Both the position numbers and the translations under genes were made by a program. 64,000 nt of DNA from Macrothele yani (taxonomy: Eukaryota > Arthropoda > Arachnida > Araneae > Macrothelidae), in the NCBI GenBank assembly GCA_039090855.1, contig CM077002.1:80418194-80482193 (forward strand), in the 5' to 3' direction. Shown in pieces: positions 44,476 to 54,844 of this stretch (position 1 is the stretch's first letter; every line of letters begins with the position of its first letter). The notes below the pieces were generated by a model, which saw only the letters and a list, made by a program, of their open reading frames with translations, had not been told where the DNA came from and made no database searches.

Positions 44476-45697
44476 CACTGAAGAGCAATTGAATTAGAGA
44501 TACCTGTCTAGTAACGTGTAGCACCACCTTTCTCCCGGATGACGGCGGCGATTCGTCTCGGCATGAGCTCAACAAGACACCGGAAGCGTTGGGAACCCAT
44601 ACGGATCCACGACCCCTGAACAAGCTCCCACAGTTCACCAAGGTTTTATGGAGGGGTCAGAGTCTCGAGCATATCTCTTCTCGATGGCATCTTAGATGTG
44701 CTCAATGGGATTGAGGTCAGATGACCTAGCTGGCCAAGGAAGCGAGGTCGAGTCGGTGGAAAGTTCATCCAACCATTCGGATACCATTCGGGAGCGATGG
44801 CATGGTGCATTGTCTTGTTGCAGGATGAGGTCTACAGTGGGATGTTGAAGACGCACAAACGGGAGCAAATGGTCTTCCACGATATCCCGGTAACGTTGAC
44901 CAGTGAGGGACGATGTTACACGTACCAGGGGTCCCATTTCTGTCCACGTAAACAGTCCCCAAACAAGAATGCCACCCCCACCAACTTGAAGAGTACCCTG
45001 CTGGCAAGAAGGATTCATCGCTTCATGTGGATTGCGCCGTATTCGTGTCCTGCCATCCGCATATACCAACGTAAATCTCGACTCATCAGTCCAGGCAACA
45101 TTTTTCCACATGTCTAGGGTCCAGTGGCGATGTTCCAGCGCCCATGCTAATCTTTGCACCCTGTGATGTGCGGTCCGCAGCGGTACCCTCGTGGGACGAT
45201 GGCTTCTGTACCCCAGAGCGAGGAGATGGTTCTGGATGGTGTGGCTGCTTACACGTTTTTGTGCACCAGCGTTAAATTGCCGAAAGATTTCTTGCACTGA
45301 GGCCCGTTTATCCGCAGTTACAATGCGAGCTAGCCGACGAAGACCCCGCTCTTCCACACGCTGTTGTCCACGGCAGTTGGCCCTTGCAGGGATGGTTTTA
45401 CCGGATTTGATGTAATCACGGTGCGCCCGTGACACAGTGGTTCGTGAAAATCCCAGTGCCTGCACGACTTCCGAGATGGAGTGACCCATTCGTCGGGCCC
45501 CTACAATTTTCTTTACGATCAAATGCGCTTAGATCCTTCGTCTTACCCATACTGCGTCCGACTCTTACTGATTCCCGTCGCATCACTCCTTATATTGTCG
45601 GATCGCTGCATACGTCATGTCGTTTCCGTTTACAGGGCCGCCCACAGCGCCACATTTGCATAACGCCAACTGTCTCTAATTCAATTGCTCTTCAGTG
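44476..45697 (-). mobile_element. Tc1-like element with DD36E spacing (1222 bp)
   Basis: Terminal inverted repeats CACTGAAGAGCAATTGAATT at both ends, TA at 44474-44475 and 45698-45699. It lies between LINE copies C and D; the target duplication of copy D reuses the last four bases of its right terminal repeat, so this element was there first. Confidence 0.92.
44508..45550 (-). pseudogene. Tc1-like transposase (DD36E), disrupted
   Basis: The ancestral start is MGKTKDLSAFD at 45550. An apparent 11-bp loss just downstream (GATCGTAAAG) shifts the frame, after which the reading is open from 45522 to 44692. It has SEVVQALGFSRTTVSRAH (helix-turn-helix), AWTDESRFT (first Asp), LQQDNAPCHRSR (second Asp) and SSDLNPIEH (Glu). 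I count 36 residues between the last two, the DD36E spacing reported for some Tc1-related families. TAA at 44692 replaces the expected Trp codon, and one more frame change occurs near 44645 before the C-terminus LMPRRIAAVIREKGGATRY. Three lesions in all, so inactive. Confidence 0.82.
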
Positions 45698-45702
45698 TAT
45701 AT

Positions 45703-47839
45703 TATCATCATCATCATTGTCAACCATTATCGATCTACTGCTGGACGAAGGTTTCCCCAATTTTCCTCCACAACGGTCTGTCTTGTGCCAGTCTCCTCCA
45801 TGTCACTCCCGCATACTTTCGAATTTCATCCACAAATCGCCCATGTGGTCTTCTTCTAGGTCTTTTCCTGTCCCTTGGAATCCAATATAAAATTTTACCT
45901 GTCCATCGATGGTCTGTCTTTCTGGCAGTATGCCCAGCCCATTGCCATTTCACGGATTTATTTCTGATCATGATATCTTCCACACTTCTCATTTTTCGGA
46001 TCCACGAGTTCCTCTTCTTATCTCTCCTGGTTACACCAACATGCACCTCTCCATGCTTATTTGAGTTGTCTGCAGCCTTTGTATATCTCTTTTAGTTAAG
46101 GTCCACGTCTCTGCATCATACGTAAGCACTGGAAGGATGCATAGATTAAACACTTTTCTTTTAAGACATAATGGCATATTGATCTTGAAAATTATGCCGT
46201 TTCTTCCAAAAGCTCTCCAGGCAAGTTTTGTACGCTGATTAATTTCTTCATCAATGTGACCCTCGCTTGATATCTGCTGTCCAAGATGAACGTACCTTTC
46301 TGTTATCTCCAGTTTTTCTCCATCAATCGATAAATCTTCATTTCTTGTAAAAGTATTGAACATCACTTTTGTCTTCTGAAAGTTCATTTTTAATCCCACT
46401 TCTTTACTCTTGTCAACAAGTTCCTGGATCATACTCTGCAGCTCTGATGGGGTAGTTGCAAAAATGACTACGTCATCAGCAAAACGAAGGTGGGTTAGAT
46501 AATCTCCATTAATTTGTATGCCTTTGTTTTCCCAGTTCAGTGATTGAAAGACATTTTTCAATGTGGCATTAAAGATCTTCGGAGATATGGTGTCACCTTG
46601 TCTCACTCCCTTTCCATTTTTTATGTATGTTGTATTTTCAAACAGCCGAATCTTTGCACTTGCATTTTCGTAGATGTTATTAATAATATTAATGTATGCA
46701 TCTTCAATACCGCAGGATTTCAGAGCCATTGTAACTGCTGATGATTTGACCGAATTAAAGGCTTTTTCATAATCGATAAAAGCCATGCACAATGGAAGTT
46801 CATAATCCCTTGCTCTTTCAATGAGTTCTCTCAGTACGTGGATATGATCTATTGTGCGGTAGCCACTCCTGAATCCAGCTTGTTCTCTCGGTTGAGCCAT
46901 GTCCAATGTTACCTTCAAGCGGTGTGAAAGAACTTTAGTGAAGATTTTAAAAACCACTGATAGGAGGCTGATAGGTCTGTTGTTCCTGAGATCCTCAATG
47001 TCACCTTTTTTATGTAGCAGGATCATTGTAGCGTTGTACCAATCCTCAGGAATCTTCCCTTCATTAAGGCATCGAGTGAAAATTTGGGCGAGTACTGTTT
47101 CGATTTCTCCACTTGCTTCTTGTATGATGTCTACAGTAATTCCATCTTCTCCTGGAGCATTCCCCGGCTTCATGTTCTTGATTGCTTGTGCAACTTCTGC
47201 TGGGAGGACTGGAAGAACCCTGGTACCTTTCATGATGTCTGTAGTACATGTATCATCCCTTTCATATAATTTGGAGTAGAAATCCTTCACTCTTGTCAAA
47301 ATTTCGCCTCTATTTCTTGTTACAGAGCCATCTACTTTTCTCAATGCCATAATTTGTTTTCTTCCCTTACTGAGATGTCCCTTTGCTATCTTTAGGCTTT
47401 GGTTGTTTTCAATTGCTTTCCTCACTAGTTCACAGTTGAATTTCCTTACGTCTTCAGTGATACTTTTTCGTACTGTCTTGCATAGCTCTATATATTCCAC
47501 TTTGGAAGTCACATCTTCTTTAGTTGTCCTCATCTCTCTTCTTTTTTGCATCAACATTTTGGTTTTTCCTGATAATTTGTTCACATGCAACTTGTTCTTT
47601 GACCCAGCTAATTTTGTTGCTGTTTCCATAAGAGCTTTGGTTACTTTTCTGTTAACTTCAGAAATATCCACTTCTTCCGATTTTAGGCCTTCTAAAGCAG
47701 AGAATCTGTTCTTCAGTTCCAATTTGAAGGTATTATGGTGTTTTTTAAGGTTGGTTAAGTCAATACATCTTGTTTGTCTTATGAGCTTGCCACGTTCGAG
47801 TTTAGTGTTGAGGTGCATCTTACATCTCACCAATCTATG
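45703..47839 (-). mobile_element. RTE-clade LINE copy D, 5'-truncated (about 2.1 kb)
   Basis: Minus orientation, (GAT)n tail at 45703. Homology to copy C ends at 47839 within the endonuclease region. A 9-bp duplication AGTGTATAT (45695-45703 and 47851-47859) flanks it, with about 11 extra bases (TGGTTTTTTTT) at the truncated 5' junction. 5' truncation is normal for target-primed reverse transcription. Confidence 0.88.
45735..47833 (-). pseudogene. RTE reverse transcriptase, copy D
   Basis: Open for 600 codons from 47833 (VRCKMHLNTKLERGKL) to 46031. It holds KALMETATKLAGS, APGEDGITVDII, REQAGFRSGYRTIDHI, FIDYEKAFNSVK (first catalytic Asp kept; AFDS is AFNS), GVRQGDTISPKIFN and the catalytic FADD. 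A single-base loss near 46035 (GTGCATGTTGG versus GTGCATGCTTGG) ends the frame. The remainder, RRDKKRNSWIRKM to the end, lies in another frame at 46046-45735. It lacks the AC insertion shared by copies A and B and shares AGFRSGY with copy C, so C and D form one subfamily. No endonuclease domain remains. Confidence 0.88.
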
Positions 47840-47859
47840 TGGTTTTTTTTAGTGTATAT

Positions 47860-47975
47860 ATACAGTACTATATAATATACTGAAGCAATATATATATGCA
47901 CACACACTATGTACGTATAGTATATATATGTACACTATGTGCGTATATAAATCTCTCTCTATGTATACATAGCTC
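47860..47975. repeat. Degenerate TA-rich CACTATGTGCGTA repeats
   Basis: Words such as ACACTATGTACGTATAG and TACACTATGTGCGTATA match those at 34270-34483, implying one TA-rich repeat block now split by 13 kb of insertions. Confidence 0.75.
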
Positions 47976-48224
47976 CCTCCAACAGGAATTCCTGGGTGCA
48001 CCACTGTGACAATGCATACCAACTGGAAGGTCTCTGGAGTGACGCTTCCTGCTTTTCAGCAGAGAAGCACAGTGAGAGCACAGAAAATCAGCTGCTGAAA
48101 CGAGCTCAACCGTAGTGTTAGCATAAGCATACAGTATGCGCCTCGTAATGAAGCGGATAGTAGGAAGTGCCGTGAGGTAAAGTTCGGATTTATTACAATC
48201 GTGGAAATAATTTTTTGTTTGTTT
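47976..48224. other. Unassigned DNA
   Basis: Nothing recognised. Confidence 0.5.
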
Positions 48225-48410
48225 GGGGGTTTAATGCAATGGGCTATAAGCAGTCGCCCGTCCCTAATTTAGAGACACTGATTCCATGGAAGGGAGAGAG
48301 CCAGTGCCCTAAGACAAACACATCATCCATGCCACGCCCGGATTCGAAACCAGACCCTCTTGGACTTACGGTCAGAATCCAGCACTTAGACCGTTACACC
48401 ACCGAGGCGA
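48225..48410 (-). mobile_element. tRNA-derived SINE
   Basis: Minus strand: box-A-like GGTGGTGTAACGGTCTAAG at the head, box-B-like GGTTTCGAATCCG, body with CTTAGGGCACTGGC, GGACGGGCGACTGC and TATAGCCCATTG, then CCCAAACAAACAAAAAA. Confidence 0.9.
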
Positions 48411-49050
48411 CATAGAAATAATTGGGAAAGAGATGGAATCAGTGAAGAATTAACAAAATTCAACCTAAATGCTGCCCGTACTTTCGAGACCAATAATATG
48501 TCAGAGGAATGCAACATTAACTACAGCTTCAGTGTGGTTTATTCCTTTGTCTGAAGAAATCAAGCACATGGCTTTAGACTTTGATAATACAATGGCTACC
48601 AAATTAGTTTACAGAAAACCTGTAGATGGATGAATTTTGTGGAAAGTTTTTTAATTTGATTTCATGGATTCAAATGTAGTTATGCTGAGAGGCAGAGGGT
48701 TCTGAACAGGAGGATTCCTTTCTTTAAGGATTTAGATGGGGAGGCTAAAACTAAAGAGAGAAGGAAACCTTTATTTTACTCGTTGATTTCAATGGTGGAG
48801 TTGAACTGATAACAAAGTTACTGGGGATTCAGTGGGTCAATTTGAAAGAAACTGCTTGACTATAACTAAATGACTTCGACTGAGTAATTAACTCATACAG
48901 TTAAATATTATTTTTTAAGCACTAAACCATCCTTAATTTTGATTTAGAGGGTAATAGCTGGTATTAGGAAAGTGCATTTAATTATACAGTTACTGCAAGG
49001 TCTTTGAGGCACATGATTAATAGTATTACGATTTTCAACAGTTTTTTTTA
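48411..49050. other. Unassigned DNA between two SINEs
   Basis: No gene recognised. Confidence 0.5.
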
Positions 49051-49249
49051 TTGGGGGTTTAACGACCACCGTGAGCAACTCAATGGGCTGCAAGCAGTCG
49101 CCCGTCCCTGATTTAGGGCCACTGGTTCCACGGAAGAGAGATAGCCAGTGCCGTAAGACAAACATAACATCCATGCCTCACTGGGGATTCGAACCCGGAC
49201 CCATCTCGCACGAATGATCATAAGCCAGCGCTTAGACCACTGCGCCACA
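49051..49249 (-). mobile_element. tRNA-derived SINE, best-preserved copy
   Basis: The minus strand has a perfect RNA polymerase III box A (TGGCGCAGTGG, 49237-49247) and a box B reading GGTTCGAATCC (49185-49195). The family body follows: GTTTGTCTTACGGCACTGGC, GGAACCAGTGGCCC, AAATCAGGGACGGGCGACTG, CCATTGAGTTGCTCACGGTG, GTCGTTAAACCCCC, then AATAAAAAAA. Such elements are transcribed by Pol III and moved by LINE machinery. Which LINE serves it is not evident; its A-rich tail is unlike the (GAT)n tail of the RTE copies here. Confidence 0.93.
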
Positions 49250-49430
49250 GTTTTAAATTGGCAGTGATACTTTCTAATGTCCTCTGTGTCTTAAATCAGT
49301 TGCCAAGTCTTTGAGAAGCGATCAAAGACGAGCCTCACCAAAGTTGAGAACTTGAAAAACGTTAGTCATTAAGGAAAACGTTAGTCAAAAAGGTTATAAA
49401 CTGAATTTCACACTAAACTACTCAAATGTT
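49250..49430. other. Unassigned DNA
   Basis: Contains a short imperfect direct repeat (AACGTTAGTCAT, AACGTTAGTCAA). Nothing else seen. Confidence 0.5.
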
Positions 49431-50397
49431 ATGGAAGTTATATGTACAAAATATGCTGTCTATACATGCGATAAAAGCAAACCACGTCTTCAATAAGCAA
49501 ATTAAAATTAATTTATTTACAAATTAAAAGCGGTTAAAAGCAGACTAGCGCTTTCGGGGATCTCCCGTCCCCATCTACTGGTCAATGCGCCACGGGATGC
49601 AACAGAGTCAACCCTTATATACTTGATAACACGACACATCATGCACCTCGTCACCAACAGACCATGATGTCACAGTATAAACCAAATTGTAAAATTTCAA
49701 TTCCAAAATCAATATAACATAAATATAAGAATACAAAATATTTACAAAAATGTACTATTCCGATGTTTTAAAATTCCTCATGTGTCAGTCTCTTGTGGAG
49801 CAACCATTTTTCGCCAAGGTCTTGGTACAAATGTGGGGAGATCTAAATTACAACAGTTGTCTCCGTATGCAATAATATATAAACTTTCTGAAAAGAAAAC
49901 AGTATTTTTGTTTTAAATAATACTGTTTTCTTTTCAGAAAGTTTATATATTATTGCATACGGAGACAACTGTTGTAATTTAGATCTCACCACATTTTTAC
50001 CAAGACCTTGGCGAAAAATGGTTGCTTTACAAGAGACTTTGACACATGAGGAATTTTAAAACATCGGAATAGTACATTTTTGTAAATATTTTGTATTCTT
50101 ATATTTATGTTATATTGATTTTGGAATTTAAATTTTACAATTTGGCTTATACTGTGACATCATGGTCTGTTAGTGACGTGGTGCATGATGGGTCGTGTTA
50201 TCAAGTATATAAGGGTTGACTCTGTTGGATACCGTGCCGCATTGACCATTAGATGGGGACGGGAGATCCCCGAAAGCGGTAGTCTGCTTTTAACCGCTTT
50301 TAATTTGTAAATAAATTGATTTTAATTTGCTTATTGAAGACATGGTTTGCTTTTATCGCATGTATAGACAGCATATTTTGTACATATACCATTCCAT
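49431..50397. mobile_element. 967-bp palindrome of two inverted LTR-like modules
   Basis: Arms 49431-49906 and 49919-50397 match with about 17 substitutions and one 2-bp indel by eye (roughly 96%). The spacer is 12 nt. Reading outward, each arm has a TATA box (GTATATAAGG, near 50208 on the right), a hairpin GGGGACGGGAGATCCCC followed by GAAAGCG(C/G)TAGTC, and the polyadenylation signal AATAAA (near 50309). No coding frame exists. Promoter-to-poly(A) modules in inverted pairs recall the pLTRs of Penelope-like elements, but no reverse transcriptase or GIY-YIG domain is present to prove it. Confidence 0.8.
50242..50286 (+). ncRNA. Degenerate hammerhead-like motif, right arm
   Basis: TAGATGG, stem GGGGA/TCCCC, GAAA and GCGGTAGTC in the order of a hammerhead core. 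CTGATGA is replaced by TAGATGG, so catalytic function is doubtful. The mirrored left arm (about 49557-49600, minus strand) keeps the self-complementary AGCGCT after GAA. Confidence 0.25.
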
Positions 50398-50520
50398 GCG
50401 AAAATATTTCCTATTTCTGTTATGGAAGTTATTCAATAAAATCCCAGAAACGTAAATAAAGAGATTTAAGACACAAAGCTTGCTTTTCATGCCGATAATT
50501 TTCCTGGCTTAATTCAGATT

Positions 50521-50733
50521 GTCGCCCTGGTAACAGAGTGGTCAGGGGTGTAAATTTATGGCTGACTGGATGTTCTGGGCATAGACACTAATCTCGAATG
50601 AGGTACGGGTGGTATATCCTCTCCACGGCACTGGTCATCCCTTTCCTGAAATAAATGGCCCCAACTTATGATCGGGCGACACCTTATAGCTTTAGAATCT
50701 AGATGATCCTGAGGGTCATAAAACCCAACAGGA
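50521..50733 (+). mobile_element. tRNA-derived SINE, diverged, plus strand
   Basis: Head TCGCCCTGGTAACAGAGTGG (box A-like), body CACGGCACTGGTCATCCC, GGCCCCAACTTATGATCGGG, CACCTTATAG, and GGGTCATAAAACCCAAC at the 3' end. Box B is lost. Confidence 0.7.
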
Positions 50734-53384
50734 AGGGAAAAGGTTGGATTAAAACAAGAAAAAACAAAACAGTTCCCATAGAATTCGGGTAAATTAACTG
50801 ATGGTTAAGAATAACACTTTTTTCTATCTTTCTGTCCTTTCATTTTCTTTTTTTTTTTTTTTTTTTTTTTTTAACGGAACAAAATTACGTTGGGAAAACT
50901 GATTTTAAGTAGAGAACAAAGGTCCATAACTTGGGAGGAAAGATTCTTGATTGTTTCGTTGTTAGAACAGTGGGCATTCAGTTAATTCAGAGCATTTTTA
51001 AATTGTCCAGCATTCGCACACTACTATTTCTTTAATATGCAAAACTGCTTTCTCTTAGTCATTAAGACAGCACCGATACTGAGTAAAGTCAGTGCCACCT
51101 TAAAAGTTGGAAATTCGGAGTAATACCATCTTCATTTTCTTACCCAGTACACGAAATTAACAGGCAGTTCTTACATTTTCCTGATTTCGGTTTTCATGTG
51201 TTTTACAAAGCCTCTGCTCGTTAGGAGGAGTTAGAAATCTGGGAGTCGGGACTTAACATATGGTTTAGGAAATTTTTAATTTAGCTGTGAGAACAAGTCC
51301 TGAAAAATATTAAAATTACTTGATTTAAATTGTGACTGCCGCCCCGTTTTTAAATACGTATATTCTGGCAAAGAAAGTTAATAGTTCGATTCTTAATGAA
51401 TTGGTAAACCGAGTTTTAAATCTATACCTTAACCTTTTAGACGGCCCATGTACCAGAACCAAATGGTGCGCAAAAATTTCAACACTCCCCAAACAGAAAT
51501 GTTCATATAGCGGTCGGGTTTTACGAAAGCTGCGGAGAAACGATTCGTTTCCTCCACATCAGAAGTGCCATTCATAACCTGTCACTTGCGATAAGCACTC
51601 CCTTCCAGCCCTCTATTCTTTGCTCAATGCACGATGCTAATCCTGGACATCATGCTACTGGACATGGATATCATGCCACTAGGCAGAATCAAGTGATTCA
51701 AACATAGCTCTCCTTTCTTACGTTCTCCACCATTGTTTTAGACCTTTCAGCTAGTAATTAGTGAGAAAGAATCAATGTCAATCATGCCCCTAAATTACCA
51801 CTTTGAATAACAAAGCTAAAAGGAAATCAACGCTTTCTGATGGGCAGGAATACTCGTTCCAACAGCATTCGGCCCACTTCTTAGAGAACGAATATATTCA
51901 TTTGAGCTGATTTCAGCCCATTTGATAACCACGAGTTAATTAGTTATTTCCAGTTAAAGAGTTAATCAAGAAAAGGAGCTTTTTCTTTTTCAATTTGCAA
52001 CCCAAACCTCAAGAATGTACGATTTTTCTCCTGCTGATGCGAAAAGAAATCGAGCACAAGGATGTCACTAACTTTGTCGAATATTATTCTGTATAATATA
52101 ATAATAAGTGGAATCCGTTAAATAATTAGCAATTTGTGAATGAGCGTTTTTCCCTGACGCTCCTTGAGCAAAATAAAAAGAGGAATTTATTAAATTTGAT
52201 GCATCCGGAGGTTGAACACATTGGGCAATCTATATACATCAAAATTTAAAATGTCAATAAATCAATCAATCAATCAAGATTTCTTATAATAAAAGTTCAC
52301 TATCGGAGTTATCTGAAACATGATTCTATCACATAAAAGCACATGCAGCATCAGTTAATAAAAATATCCTTTTAATATTTGGAAAACATGTATATTTACC
52401 TAAAGGTTCTAAAACTCCATGAAAACAGAAATGTGTCTGTCAAACCAGGTGATTCTTGAAAGGCGATTGTAAAACCCATTTTTCACTTCATAAAAATATT
52501 TTATTAAATGTCACCATACTTTTATAGAGATTACATCAAGTTAGAACACATGTCATTCGTGCAGCATTTCATTTGAAAATTGGCAAGTTTATCATGTGTT
52601 TTGAATTACGTGGGAAAATAAGCTATCTGTAAATAAGGTTTGTGACGGAGAACGGAAAGCATCCTCTGGAAGAATACATCTCGATTGATTTTTGAACATG
52701 CGACGGAGAAATGACTTAAAAATTAGTTAGATCTGTTTCTGTTCTGTTATCAGCGCACAGCGAATGCAATGTGCCATAAGAATAATAATGCCGTCAATTC
52801 TCCAGATGAAATGCGGTGGCAGAATGATAATAATTGAAATATTCCTAATGTCATGAAATATTTCCTAATGAAGTTCACCTTACCGTGATTATTTCAGGAA
52901 GTATTTTTTTAAAAAATGCGTGTGTATGTTTACATACACTTTTCACGGACTCGCTTTTATTTCTTAATTTGTTCCTTTTGCCAGTCTAAGTGTTCGGATT
53001 AAAAACACATTTGGATAATTAAAAAACAAAGTTCTAAAAACATGATAAATGTTCCACTTTTGCGTGTCATACGTGGCTGGGTACAGGAAGAACCGTACTT
53101 TAAGGAAAAAGAGAAGAGAAAAATTTGTATTTTGTACCATTAACAATAAACATTCCTCCTAAAAAATTGACGAAGCGCTTGACAGGAACGATGTAACCAC
53201 CAAAGAATGGAATGCGTTCGTCAGAATGAATTTTCCCATTGGCAATATTTATGTTGCTGGTCAGGAAAACAGTTCATTCTGAGCTTATGTTTTTAACCGC
53301 TTTGGTGATTATGGCAACTAAGGGTACAAGATATGTTTACCTAATTTCTTTGGAGTTATTTGATGTGTGAGAGGAAGGCAATCA

Positions 53385-53428
53385 ACCAAGAAAAAGGTTA
53401 ACACTCCTTACAAAACCTAAATGCACGC
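53385..53428 (+). repeat. 44-bp dispersed direct repeat, copy 1
   Basis: ACCAAGAAAAAGGTTAACAC … CCTAAATGCACGC. The second copy at 54133-54177 differs by one inserted A. Confidence 0.9.
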
Positions 53429-54132
53429 CTGCCATTGAAGTTCTTACAGACGGAAAGGAAAAATTGATTTTTACCTCTCTCTCTCTCTATCTATCTCTCT
53501 CTGAAACAAGACCTATTGTACCGCCGAAAAAGTACACTTTGCACACTTTCAGTGAGAGATCATGTGCTTTCGTTTATTTAAATGACGAGTTTTATCTAAG
53601 AAGAGCGTTTCCTGGAAAGGTAGCTCTAGTTCCTGATTAATTCTCAAATACCTAGAAAAATTCACACACGTTACAATAGGTATTTACGAGACTTACTAAA
53701 CCGCAAAAGATCAAATAAAATCTGAAAAACAGTGAAATTCAAATCTTTACCTCAGTTTCTCTGAAAGTTTTGCGTTTCTAGCGGGAAAATTCAATGAAGA
53801 CTGAACTGCATATGTTTCCGAAGCTTAATGAAAAATGTTCCTGTCCTTGAAACAATCTGATTAAACGTAAGTCAAAGTTTTTTTTCAGTTCTTCAAACTC
53901 CGGGTTTAGTGACAATGAATTTATTATGAAATATCTTTTGTTGGTGCTAATAAAAATTGTTTCCTTTTGAATAAGCACTTAGAAATAAAAGGATCTCTTT
54001 CTCTTGTATGTTAGTAAGAATCTCTTTCTCTAGGATGTCACTTCATTCGCATTTTCTATGAATTTGACTGATTCTAGCGGAGCTGAAAAACCTGAAATCA
54101 AAACCAAGAATACTAAATTTATTACTATTATT

Positions 54133-54177
54133 ACCAAGAAAAAGGTTAACACTCCATTACAAAACCTAAATGCACGC
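54133..54177 (+). repeat. 44-bp dispersed direct repeat, copy 2
   Basis: Partner of 53385-53428, same orientation, 748 bp downstream. Confidence 0.9.
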
Positions 54178-54319
54178 ACATATCGTGAAATAAATCTATA
54201 AATAAAATGTTATTTTACAGATAGTCATTTCAGAATACCTGTTCAAATGTTTTGCAAAATCCTAAATATCAACAAGCAAATTTGCAGGCTGTTATTTGTT
54301 GTAGAAGAAATGTCGGAAT

Positions 54320-54517
54320 ATACAACTGGAAAACGAATTTCCTCGAAGAAATAATTCTTCATAAATACATGGTAGACATTGTAATGCTATTATTGGCATA
54401 TTTTCACTGTATTGTATACATGGAATACGGTGAAAATATGCCAATAATAGCATTACAATGCCTATCATGTATTTATGAAGAATTATTTCTTCGGGGAAAT
54501 TCGTTTCCCAGTTGTAT
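54320..54517. repeat. Near-perfect palindrome, 94-bp arms, 10-nt loop
   Basis: Arms 54320-54413 and 54424-54517 match with only a few differences (for example CACTGTATT versus CACCGTATT). A further partial copy of the loop plus right arm lies at about 54775-54830. Confidence 0.92.
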
Positions 54518-54774
54518 GAGGTACTTTCATCACTAGAATTTCTGACCTACATCCGACCCTGGATGTGAAAAAAGTTGGTGAGAAGGTACGATGGGCCAGG
54601 AATAGCTTCGACTAGCGCAAATCTTAAGGTTCCCAATATCTAGTTCAGTTCTTGGACTTTCCTTGTCCTGGGTAGTGTAATGTCTAAGCATGCTCGACCG
54701 GAAATCGGATAGGTGCCGGTTCGTGTCCCTCTCCAGGACGATGAAAATTTTAAAGTTTTCTGAAGGAAGTGCTT

Positions 54775-54830
54775 ACATGGAATACAGTGAAAATATGCCA
54801 ACAATAGCATTGAAATGTCGGAATATTGTT
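54775..54830 (+). repeat. Partial dispersed copy of the 54.4-kb palindrome arm
   Basis: TACATGGAATAC, GTGAAAATATGCCA, AATAGCATT and AATGTCGGAATAT all match parts of 54308-54455, in altered arrangement. Confidence 0.75.
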
Positions 54831-54844
54831 GGAAATTTTAAGCG

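Larger units (their letters stand above)
50734..54319. other. Unassigned AT-rich DNA
   Basis: About 3.6 kb without a recognisable gene. Simple repeats: poly(T) 50848-50872, (AATC)n 52257-52277, CT-rich 53477-53503. A 44-bp dispersed direct repeat links 53385-53428 with 54133-54177. Confidence 0.5.

Noticed and set aside
50242..50286. A functional hammerhead ribozyme in the 49-50 kb palindrome
   Set aside because: Three of seven core positions differ from CTGATGA in this arm; retained only as a degenerate likeness.
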